Source: Candidatus Peribacteraceae bacterium
GTDB lineage: Bacteria > Patescibacteriota > Gracilibacteria > Peribacterales > Peribacteraceae
Direction of reading: 5' to 3'
Assembly (NCBI GenBank): GCA_022843885.1
Contig: JALHMU010000052.1
Span: 369-5,869, forward strand
Length of the DNA stretch: 5,501 bases
The notes under the pieces are model-generated. The model saw nothing but the letters and a program-made list of their open reading frames with translations. It did no database searches and was not told where the DNA came from. A program made the position numbers and the translations under genes. Every line of letters begins with the position of its first letter. Positions within the stretch are counted from its first letter, which is position 1. Shown piece by piece: positions 1 to 5,487 of this stretch.

Positions 1-527
1 ATCAACATGACGGATGCTGGTTCGGGCACCGGATGCAGACTGATTCGATACGAATCCAGGGGATTGCGATCCGGATCATCGGGCAGTGTCACACTGGTGA
101 GTGATCCGTCAGACCACATCGCCGTGGCGATCGCATTCGGCAGCGCTCCATTATTGAAGAGTGTCGTTTGCCAATCGATCGTCCCGGCACCGCTGTCACC
201 ATCCAGATCGAGTCGCCATTCGACCGTTCCGCTCACAAAATCTGTGAACATCACGGCGAAGATATCGCTTCGAGCTCCATTATTCACGTCATCCGGCGTG
301 AGGAGGAACCAATCAATAGTAGTCGTACCTTCTAGGACAGCTGAATCAAAGTTCATAGTGCTGTCGCCGATCGTGAGTGAGAAGTCTGTGACTTCTCCCG
401 GGCCGGTATTCGTCAGCGTGAGATGTGGAAAGTCTACTGATGCACCTGTTCGTTCGAGCTGCACAATCAATGCAGCCTGGGAGACAGTCGCAATCAGACA
501 GAGAGACGTCGCAAGCAACAGTTTCAT
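1..527 (-). CDS. Secreted PEP-CTERM-like protein, truncated at the left edge of the window
   Basis: The frame stays open from an ATG at 527 to the edge, giving 175 complete residues. Residues 1-18 look like a Sec signal peptide: K2, a hydrophobic core LLLATSLCLIATV, and a likely cut after S-Q-A18. Residues 19-165 are rich in Thr, Asp and aromatic residues with short alternating hydrophobic stretches, suggesting a beta-sandwich. The acidic patch LDLDGDSGAG could bind a metal, but that is a guess. The visible end reads HPVPEPASVML, with Pro-Glu-Pro at 168-170. In PEP-CTERM proteins this motif opens a C-terminal tail with a hydrophobic helix and basic cluster, which exosortase recognises for sorting to the envelope. 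Here the helix and basic end lie off-window, so the sorting call is an inference. The start is supported by AAAGG 8 bases upstream and by the signal peptide. The body resembles no enzyme I know, so its function is unknown. Confidence 0.8.
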   Translation of the reverse strand, partial: MKLLLATSLCLIATVSQAALIVQLERTGASVDFPHLTLTNTGPGEVTDFSLTIGDSTMNFDSAVLEGTTTIDWFLLTPDDVNNGARSDIFAVMFTDFVSGTVEWRLDLDGDSGAGTIDWQTTLFNNGALPNAIATAMWSDGSLTSVTLPDDPDRNPLDSYRISLHPVPEPASVML

Positions 528-534
528 AAATGTA

Positions 535-540
535 CCCTTT
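535..540 (-). promoter_or_regulatory. Ribosome binding site of the PEP-CTERM-like gene
   Basis: On the minus strand AAAGGG sits 7 bases before the ATG at 527. AAAGG is complementary to the CCUUU part of the usual 16S 3' end. It fixes the start and contrasts with glnA, amt and doxX, which have no such purine tract. Confidence 0.5.
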
Positions 541-594
541 ATGTGAATGACCTGTACCACTCTCAGTAAAGAGGAGGAGGGAAATGGCCACAGG

Positions 595-600
595 ATCATA
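595..600 (-). promoter_or_regulatory. Candidate -10 box for the PEP-CTERM-like gene
   Basis: The minus strand reads TATGAT here, a five-of-six match to TATAAT, directly after an A-run. I see no convincing -35 hexamer 16-18 bases upstream. It lies downstream of the doxX terminator and would give a leader of about 60 bases. The leader carries a pyrimidine-rich tract (complement of 568-585) that could affect translation. Confidence 0.35.
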
Positions 601-624
601 TTTTTCTCATCTTCTTCTCCACCC

Positions 625-650
625 AAAATATCCGCTACAGAGAGCGGATA
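625..650 (-). terminator. Rho-independent terminator of doxX
   Basis: A perfect 8-bp stem is formed by TATCCGCT and AGCGGATA (plus 629-636 and 643-650) around a 6-base loop. On the minus strand it is followed by TTTT (628-625). It starts 25 bases after the doxX stop codon. The T-run is short, so efficiency may be moderate. A smaller 5-bp hairpin (658-670) precedes it. Confidence 0.65.
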
Positions 651-675
651 GAGTGGTTCCGATCGTCGGAGAAAC

Positions 676-1080
676 TTACATATTAATCATGCGCTCCAAA
701 GCGATGGAGCCTGTGCCAAGCGTGGCAATCACGAGTGCGCCAGCCAAGAGAGAGACATCAAATTCCCAGCCCATGATGCCGAGTTTGCTGAAGGGAACTT
801 TCCACTTCACAACTTTCATGTAGATTGCACCGATCATGACGGCGGCAATGGCAAGCGCGGAAATTTCTGCGAAGATGCCGAGCAGAATCAAAAGACCGCC
901 GAGTGCTTCGATGATGCCGACAACGTAGACGAACCAGACCGGTAAACCCATACCGCCCGCAGCACCCGCAGCATTTTTCAGCTTTGGAAGTCCGTGAACG
1001 ATAAAGATTACACCAAGTGCGAGGCGGAGGGCGAGTAAGCCGAGATCGCCGTAGCTTGAAAGGGTGGAAACAAGAGACAT
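676..1080 (-). CDS. DoxX family inner-membrane protein
   Basis: This 134-residue protein is almost all membrane helix. Four segments fall at about 14-32, 48-70, 72-90 and 108-126. The signature RLALGVIFIVHGLPKL (19-34), followed by a Gly-rich spacer and GIIEALGGLLILLGIF (55-70), is typical of the DoxX family, and the length is normal for it. Family members are named after a subunit of archaeal thiosulfate:quinone oxidoreductase. Most bacterial members have no assigned reaction, though some are tied to redox or oxidative-stress systems, so I give no specific activity. The gene is a single transcription unit: an extended -10 promoter lies just upstream, a terminator lies on each side, and 105 bases separate it from amt. 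A link to nitrogen metabolism is therefore not implied. No Shine-Dalgarno sequence is visible; TTCCCATCTTTCT directly precedes the ATG. The family call is firm and the role is open. Confidence 0.88.
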   Translation of the reverse strand: MSLVSTLSSYGDLGLLALRLALGVIFIVHGLPKLKNAAGAAGGMGLPVWFVYVVGIIEALGGLLILLGIFAEISALAIAAVMIGAIYMKVVKWKVPFSKLGIMGWEFDVSLLAGALVIATLGTGSIALERMINM

Positions 1081-1105
1081 AGAAAGATGGGAAGTTCAAA
1101 AGTGG

Positions 1106-1114
1106 AGTATAGCA
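1106..1114 (-). promoter_or_regulatory. Extended -10 promoter of doxX
   Basis: The minus strand reads TGCTATACT, which fits the extended -10 form TGnTATAAT with one mismatch in the hexamer. The position 17 bases upstream (GATCGT) is not a good -35, as is common for extended -10 promoters. It lies between the amt terminator and doxX, 25 bases from the ATG, implying a leader of only about 15-20 bases. Confidence 0.55.
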
Positions 1115-1125
1115 CATCGTGCACG

Positions 1126-1163
1126 AAAACGATCGGATTGCGCTTCCCAGGCAAACCGATCGT
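1126..1163 (-). terminator. Rho-independent terminator of the glnA-amt operon
   Basis: The arms at 1129-1141 and 1151-1163 pair at 12 of 13 positions (one A-A mismatch at 1137/1155) around a 9-base loop. On the minus strand the stem runs into TTTT (1129-1126) and then CGTGC. It begins 22 bases after the amt stop. The stem is strong and the T-tract short. Each arm contains CGATCG, the hexamer over-represented in this window. Confidence 0.7.
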
Positions 1164-1185
1164 CTCGAGTATTCTTCCTCCCGAC

Positions 1186-2424
1186 CTACGCGTGTGATGG
1201 TTCAGGGAACAAGTCATAGGCACACTCTCCATGTTCATGCATGTCGAGCCCGTGTATTTCTTCCGTCGCCGTCACACGAAGACCGATCGTCACTTTCAAA
1301 ATCAAGAACAATACGCCCGATGTCAGCGTGGTCCATGCGATAATCGCAAGAATGCCGATGATTTGCGTTCCAAGAAGCTCCGCGCTTCCGCCCATGAACA
1401 GTCCGCCTTCCGTTGCGAAAAGTCCGACAGCAAGGACACCGAAGACACCAGCACAACCGTGCACTGGGAATGCGCCGACAGGATCGTCGATGCGGAACAT
1501 GCGTAGCGCAATCGTACCCAGATACATGACAACTCCGCTCAGTGCGCCGATGACAATTGCAATGATCGGTGTTACCGCAGCGCAGCCTGCCGTGATTCCC
1601 ACGAGTCCTGCGAGCGCTCCGTTTAAGAGCATTCCTGCAGATGGTTTATCTTTCATCCAGGACAAGAACACACCCATGAGTGCGCCTGCTGCTGCGGCAA
1701 GATTTGTATTCACTGCAATAAGAGCGATTGCTTGCGCATTACCTTCTCCGGCTGCCGCAAGTTGGGAGCCGGGATTGAAACCGAACCATCCGAGCCAGAG
1801 AATAAACACGCCCAGACCTGCAAACGTGATGTTGTGTCCACGATGCACGTTGGACTTCGGATCAAATGCCCCCTTTCTTGCACCGAGCATGATGGCGCCC
1901 ATGAGTCCTGCGACACCGCCGACAGTGTGCACGACACCTGAGCCGGCAAAGTCGATGAACCCTTTTGTTGCCAACCAACCTCCGCCCCATACCCAATGTC
2001 CGACGATAGGGTAGATAATCGCGGTCATCACAAGAGAAATGACGAGGTAACTTGAATACTTCGTACGTTCTGCCATCGCGCCACTCAAGATGGTTGCCGC
2101 AGTTCCTGCGAAGACCAATTGGAATAAGAAAAACGCAAGAAGAGGAATATCTTCGCGGATCGCACCCTCAAGAAAGAATCCTTCTTTTCCCATGAAACCG
2201 TCCCCGGCACCGAACATGAATGCATACCCGACGGCAAAGAATGCGATGGAACCTACGAGGTAATCGCTAAAGTTTTTCATGAGAATGTTCACCGCGTTCT
2301 TCGCACGTGTGAATCCGGCTTCCACAAGGGCAAAACCTGCCTGCATGAAGAAGACGAGAAAGGCCGACACGAGCACCCAAACCGTGTTGAGTGAGTAGGC
2401 CAGCTGATCGACGGTTAGATCCAT
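1186..2424 (-). CDS. amt: Ammonium transporter, Amt/MEP/Rh family
   Basis: This 412-residue protein has about 11 membrane helices and forms the trimeric ammonium channel in the cytoplasmic membrane. Key sites of E. coli AmtB are present by motif: the gate phenylalanines F105 (VFAGTA) and F216 (WFGFNPGS), W146 (HWVWGGG), D158 (IDFAGSG), and the twin histidines H166 (GVVHTVGG) and H322 (FPVHGCAG) that line the pore. The cytoplasmic tail GLRV...GLDMHEHGECAY (381-403) is the conserved region through which PII (GlnK) gates the channel, so PII control is expected from family knowledge. No PII gene is next to it here. The start MDLTVDQLAYSLNTVW fits Amt proteins without a cleaved signal peptide. It lies 24 bases downstream of glnA with no promoter or terminator between, so the two are probably co-transcribed. 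No Shine-Dalgarno sequence is seen; the ATG follows TTCCCCATCTTTTT. Confidence 0.96.
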   Translation of the reverse strand: MDLTVDQLAYSLNTVWVLVSAFLVFFMQAGFALVEAGFTRAKNAVNILMKNFSDYLVGSIAFFAVGYAFMFGAGDGFMGKEGFFLEGAIREDIPLLAFFLFQLVFAGTAATILSGAMAERTKYSSYLVISLVMTAIIYPIVGHWVWGGGWLATKGFIDFAGSGVVHTVGGVAGLMGAIMLGARKGAFDPKSNVHRGHNITFAGLGVFILWLGWFGFNPGSQLAAAGEGNAQAIALIAVNTNLAAAAGALMGVFLSWMKDKPSAGMLLNGALAGLVGITAGCAAVTPIIAIVIGALSGVVMYLGTIALRMFRIDDPVGAFPVHGCAGVFGVLAVGLFATEGGLFMGGSAELLGTQIIGILAIIAWTTLTSGVLFLILKVTIGLRVTATEEIHGLDMHEHGECAYDLFPEPSHA

Positions 2425-2448
2425 AAAAAGATGGGGAAAAGAAAAGAA

Positions 2449-3858
2449 TTACACGTCGTAATATTTATAGAATTCGCCCGGTGTCGGACGCTTGCGTTCA
2501 TCGGATACTTCATCGCGCTTCACTTTGATGAAGTCATCCAAGAAATCCTGCGTGAAGACACCGTGTTCCGTCAGGAATCCATGATCTTTCTCCAAGGCAT
2601 CGAGCGCATCAGCAAGCGTTTCCGGTGCATGTGGAATCTTCGCAAGTTTCTTTGGGTCTAGCTCATACAAGTTCTGATCGGTCGGTTCACCCGGATCAAT
2701 TTTATGCTTAATGCCATCCAGTCCGGCGAGGAGCATCGCACTGAATGCGACATACGGATTGCATGCTGCATCCGGCGAACGGAATTCCACACGCTTGGCT
2801 TTTGGATTATTGGAATACATCGGAATGCGGAATGCCGCTGAGCGGTTACGTGCCGAATAGATGAAGTTCACCGGCGCTTCGAAGCCTGGAACAAGACGCT
2901 TATAACTGTTCGTCGTCGGATTCGTGATCGCGAGCAATGCTTTGGCATGCTTGAGGATGCCACCCATGTACCACAGCGCCATCTTGGAGAGCCCCGCATA
3001 TTCACTACCTGCAAAGAGCGGCTTGCCGCCTTTCCACAAGCTTTGATGCGTATGCATGCCTGAGCCGTTATCACCGAAGATCGGCTTTGGCATGAACGTC
3101 GCAGTTTTTCCATAACGATGCGCAACGTTACGCACGATGTATTTGTATCGCATGACTTTATCGGCCATTTTTGCCATGTCATCGAAACGCATGTCGATCT
3201 CGGCTTGTCCGCCGGTCGCGACTTCATGATGAAATGTTTCGATCTCAATGCCGACAGACTCCATCGTCTTCACCATCGCGGCGCGGATGTCTTGCTGCTT
3301 ATCGTGAGGGCACGCGGGGAAGTAGCCTTCTTTGTGACGAATCTTGTACCCCAAGTTCTTGTCGCAATCCGAGAGTCCGGTATTCCATGTCGCTTCTTCG
3401 CTGTCGACGCGGTAGCTCGCGTGACCGGCATTACTGTCATAACTGACATGATCGAAGATAAAGAATTCCGCCTCAGGACCGAAGTATGCTTTGTCGGCAA
3501 ACCCGGTTTTTTTGAGGTATTCCAGGGCTTTCTTCACGATGGTCCTCGGGCTGCGCTCATATAATTTCTTCGACATCGGATCGGCGACATCACACAACAT
3601 GGAGAGTGTTGGTTCTTCCATAAATGGATCAACCATCGCAGTATTCGGATCGGGGAATAACAACATGTCCGATTCATTGATCTGTTGGAACCCGCGAATC
3701 GACGAGCCGTCGAATCCGGCGCCTTCTTCAAGAACGGATTCGAGTTCATGAATCGGCTTACTGGTGTGATGCAACGTTCCAGGAACGTCGACGAATGTCA
3801 GGTCGAGCATGGTACATCCGTGTTTCTTGGCGAGAGCGAGAACATCTTTGTTCGTCAT
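2449..3858 (-). CDS. glnA: Type I glutamine synthetase (GlnA), first gene of the glnA-amt operon
   Basis: Cytosolic dodecameric enzyme that makes glutamine from glutamate, ammonia and ATP. With the second ATG (3858) it is 469 residues, and the active-site residues then fall on classic enterobacterial numbers: D50 (GFDGSSI), E129/E131 (FGPEAEFF), E212 (HHEVATGG), E220, H269 (GSGMHTH), R321 and E327 (KRLVPGFEAPV), R339 (ARNRSAAFR). Metal and substrate residues E358 and R360 follow (RVEFRSPD). That agreement is why I prefer 3858; an in-frame ATG at 3867 would add three residues. The adenylylation-loop tyrosine is kept at Y398 (NLYELDP), so covalent control by an adenylyltransferase is possible, though no such gene is in view. 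The length and this loop point to the bacterial type I-beta form; I did not check the subtype's insertion in detail. Neither start has a Shine-Dalgarno sequence. A regulator-like inverted repeat lies about 90 bases upstream, and a divergent TrmB-family gene shares the control region. Confidence 0.97.
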   Translation of the reverse strand: MTNKDVLALAKKHGCTMLDLTFVDVPGTLHHTSKPIHELESVLEEGAGFDGSSIRGFQQINESDMLLFPDPNTAMVDPFMEEPTLSMLCDVADPMSKKLYERSPRTIVKKALEYLKKTGFADKAYFGPEAEFFIFDHVSYDSNAGHASYRVDSEEATWNTGLSDCDKNLGYKIRHKEGYFPACPHDKQQDIRAAMVKTMESVGIEIETFHHEVATGGQAEIDMRFDDMAKMADKVMRYKYIVRNVAHRYGKTATFMPKPIFGDNGSGMHTHQSLWKGGKPLFAGSEYAGLSKMALWYMGGILKHAKALLAITNPTTNSYKRLVPGFEAPVNFIYSARNRSAAFRIPMYSNNPKAKRVEFRSPDAACNPYVAFSAMLLAGLDGIKHKIDPGEPTDQNLYELDPKKLAKIPHAPETLADALDALEKDHGFLTEHGVFTQDFLDDFIKVKRDEVSDERKRPTPGEFYKYYDV

Positions 3859-3939
3859 GGGAAGCATGAGGGAAGCGAAGTAATGTCGGGTTTGTACCGA
3901 CCGAATTTCTTTCTGGGAATCGCTTGCTTGTTCACAAAA

Positions 3940-3969
3940 TTTTTACTGTTATCATTTTTAACAACACAA
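3940..3969 (-). promoter_or_regulatory. Candidate promoter of the glnA-amt operon
   Basis: On the minus strand TTGTGT (3969-3964) and TAAAAA (3945-3940) are separated by 18 bases, a weak sigma-70-like pair. The GlnR/TnrA-like inverted repeat fits entirely inside this spacer, which would suit repression. Both hexamers are poor matches and the region is AT-rich, so other placements are possible. Confidence 0.3.
3947..3963. promoter_or_regulatory. GlnR/TnrA-like inverted repeat upstream of glnA
   Basis: The sequence TGTTA, seven bases, TAACA matches all fixed positions of TGTNA-N7-TNACA, the operator form bound by the MerR-type nitrogen regulators GlnR and TnrA of Bacillus. It lies 88 bases before the preferred glnA start, in the region where glnRA operators are found in Bacillus. 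The match is seen directly. That a GlnR-like protein binds it here is inference, since no such gene is in the window. Confidence 0.45.
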
Positions 3970-3983
3970 ATGAACATTCATTT
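3968..3983. promoter_or_regulatory. Perfect 16-bp inverted repeat, candidate operator between glnA and the TrmB-family gene
   Basis: AAATGAA and TTCATTT are perfect 7-bp arms around a 2-base centre (CA). It sits in the shared divergent control region, 4 bp from the GlnR/TnrA-like repeat and about 40 bp upstream of the TATAAA box of the TrmB-family gene. The short centre suits a dimeric DNA-binding protein better than an RNA hairpin. Confidence 0.5.
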
Positions 3984-4023
3984 TTTCGCTAGTAGAAGGG
4001 CTAGGTAGAAGTATTCATCTTTG

Positions 4024-4029
4024 TATAAA
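4024..4029 (+). promoter_or_regulatory. Candidate -10 box of the TrmB-family gene
   Basis: TATAAA is a five-of-six match to the -10 consensus, 59 bases before the ATG. No clear -35 is found 16-18 bases upstream. TTGAAA (4034-4039) with CGATAA (4058-4063) is a weaker alternative pair. Two copies of GTAGAAG (3992-3998, 4005-4011) lie just upstream. Confidence 0.35.
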
Positions 4030-4072
4030 CCGTTTGAAATCTGCATGCTGTCAGAAACGATAACACGTTGCT

Positions 4073-4076
4073 AGGA
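4073..4076 (+). promoter_or_regulatory. Weak ribosome binding site of the TrmB-family gene
   Basis: AGGA lies 12 bases before the ATG at 4089, longer than the usual spacing. An out-of-frame ATG at 4076 overlaps it. The start at 4089 is preferred because the winged-helix domain begins right away. Confidence 0.35.
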
Positions 4077-4088
4077 TGAAAATCCGTT

Positions 4089-4862
4089 ATGAAAGATCTC
4101 CCACACATTTTGAAATCGATCGGTATGGATGAGAAATCTTCCGCGTTGTATCTGACCGGACTCTCGATCGGTACTGCACCCGCATCCGAATACGCAAAGT
4201 CTGCGAAAATGAATCGCATCACGGCATACACCTTGCTTGAAGAACTGGTGCACCGAGGACAATTCACAATGGTCAAAAAGCGCCGTGCAAAATGGTATGC
4301 ACCGGTTGCTCCAGATTTTTTGGCACTCGAAGCAGAGAAGAATGCGGAAGCTTTGAAAAAGGCGCTGCCAGAGCTTCATTCCCTGTCCGGAGCCAAATTC
4401 CGCAAGCCCCATGTACGCTACTTTGAAGGGTGGGATGGGGCACGACATGTGTATGAAGACACACTCACAGCCAAAACCGAACTCCTCAACTACGCAAACT
4501 CAGCGGTCGTGCGAAAGCGCTGGCCGAACTATGACAGTGAGTATGTCGCTGAACGCGTGAAGCGGGGTATTCATCTGCGTGGTATCGCGCCGGATGATGC
4601 GACGGGTAAACGAGTGCATGGTCAGGACAAAGATTATCTGCGTGAGATTCGTCTCATTTCCCAGAAAGAATTTGATTTCAAAAATGAGATCAAGATTTAC
4701 GATAACAAAGTCGCGATCGTGTCTTTCGGTGAAGAAGAGCAGGCATTCGGCATCATCATCGAAAGCAAAGAAGTTGCCGAGACACAGCGCCAAATTTTCG
4801 AGATGGCCTGGCGCTACGCTGGTCTGGCTTCAAAGCAGCATCACAAAGGTCGCAAGCGATAG
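4089..4862 (+). CDS. TrmB-family transcriptional regulator
   Basis: This 257-residue protein opens with a winged helix-turn-helix domain (about 1-75): MDEKSSALYLTGLSIGTAPASEYAKSAKMNRITAYTLLEELVHRG carries the first helices and the recognition helix (about 41-54), and TMVKKRRAKWYAPVAPDFL forms the wing. A charged, probably coiled-coil linker (78-97) follows, then a C-terminal sensor/dimer domain (about 105-245). The order is that of TrmB-family regulators, which in archaea sense sugars; many bacterial members have no known ligand. The tail is basic (KQHHKGRKR). The gene is transcribed divergently from glnA and shares a 221-230 bp control region with two inverted repeats, so autoregulation or control of glnA-amt is a fair inference. 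It also converges on and overlaps a sugar-dehydrogenase-like gene, so a sugar-linked role is equally possible. The family call is good; target and ligand are unknown. Confidence 0.85.
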   Translation: MKDLPHILKSIGMDEKSSALYLTGLSIGTAPASEYAKSAKMNRITAYTLLEELVHRGQFTMVKKRRAKWYAPVAPDFLALEAEKNAEALKKALPELHSLSGAKFRKPHVRYFEGWDGARHVYEDTLTAKTELLNYANSAVVRKRWPNYDSEYVAERVKRGIHLRGIAPDDATGKRVHGQDKDYLREIRLISQKEFDFKNEIKIYDNKVAIVSFGEEEQAFGIIIESKEVAETQRQIFEMAWRYAGLASKQHHKGRKR

Positions 4863-5487
4863 ACCTTTCCGGCGTTATCGTCCGTGATCAGCAAACTGTT
4901 GCCATCGACGACGAGATCCACAGGGCGACCGATCACTTTGCCGTTCGATTGCAAGAATCCGGTTAAGAAATCCTGAGGTTCACCTTCGGGTGTGCCGTTT
5001 GCAGAGAGCGGAATGCGTACAATCTTATATCCCACCTTCGACGTGCTGTTCCACGATCCGTGTTCAGCTACAAAAAGATCATCACGATATTCACTCGGCC
5101 AGCCTGCGGGAGCAAACGCGATGCCTAGCGGTGCGATGTGCGCGGGGAGTGTGAGCTTCGGTGCTTCCGTCGTGCTGCAATCGAACTGTGTGGTTGGCTG
5201 GAACGATGTATCGCGCACTTTGTCGCTATGACAGAATGGCCAACCGTAGTGCGCGCCTTGTTTCACGATGTTCACTTCCTCTGGTGGGAGATGATCTCCC
5301 AATTGATCGCGACCCATATCCGTGGCCCAGAGTTCATTGCCTTTCCACGTGAAGAACACGGAATTGCGCAGTCCTTTCGCAACAATCTTTCGATCGCTTC
5401 CATCTTTCTTCATCGAAATGATCGTGCCACGTTCTTCGAATTTCTCGACACAGACATCACAGCTGGATCCAATAGAAATATATAATC
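4841..5487 (-). CDS. Sorbosone/soluble glucose dehydrogenase-like beta-propeller protein, N-terminus missing at contig end
   Basis: The visible 214 residues run from codon 5485-5483 (LYISIGSSC) to the stop at 4841-4843. Numbering from that Leu, motifs typical of the PQQ-dependent sorbosone/glucose dehydrogenase (GSDH, YliI-like) family appear in order: GSSCDVC (6-12), GLRNSV (38-43), ELWATDMGRDQLGDHLPPEE (51-70), YGWPFC (80-85), FDCSTTEAPKLTLPAH (101-116), FVAEHGSWN (138-146) and IGRPVDLVVDG...LLITDDNAGKVYRL (185-211). Members are six-bladed propellers, usually exported, that oxidise sugars with PQQ or have no proven substrate. Cys 9, 12, 85 and 103 could form disulfides, which fits export. 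The signal peptide and first blades are off-contig. An in-frame ATG at 5413 is not the true start because family homology continues upstream of it. The 3' end overlaps the convergent TrmB-family gene by 22 bases. Whether it truly uses PQQ cannot be told from this part. Confidence 0.88.

Noticed and set aside
498..500. Cys10 in the signal peptide as a possible lipoprotein site
   Set aside because: The preceding residues TSL do not fit a lipobox, and a standard S-Q-A cleavage site follows at residue 18.
7..546. Plus-strand 179-residue open frame
   Set aside because: It is antisense to the secreted-protein gene, whose signal peptide, ribosome site and PEP-CTERM-like motif give a coherent reading. 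The plus-strand product is low-complexity Ser/Val/Pro-rich with no domain.
584..823. Plus-strand 79-residue open frame with a very strong AGGAGGAGG 5 bases before its ATG
   Set aside because: It runs antisense through the doxX terminator and the 3' end of doxX, its protein has no recognisable features, and the purine tract is explained as the complement of a pyrimidine-rich leader. A small gene cannot be excluded, but nothing else supports it.
1112..1122. Small palindrome GCAC-ATC-GTGC beside the doxX promoter
   Set aside because: A 4-bp stem with a 3-base loop is too short to claim as an operator or terminator; it overlaps the TG of the extended -10.
1241..2014. Plus-strand 257-residue open frame
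   Set aside because: It lies wholly antisense to amt. Its Ala/Pro/Ser-rich product is the expected shadow of a codon-biased membrane-protein gene.
3118..3564. Plus-strand 148-residue open frame
   Set aside because: It is antisense within glnA, which is fully conserved here, and has no domain or ribosome site of its own.
4060..4090. ATAAC/GTTAT inverted repeat spanning the TrmB-family ribosome site and start codon
   Set aside because: Only 5-bp AT-rich arms across a 21-base loop; too weak to call a riboregulator.
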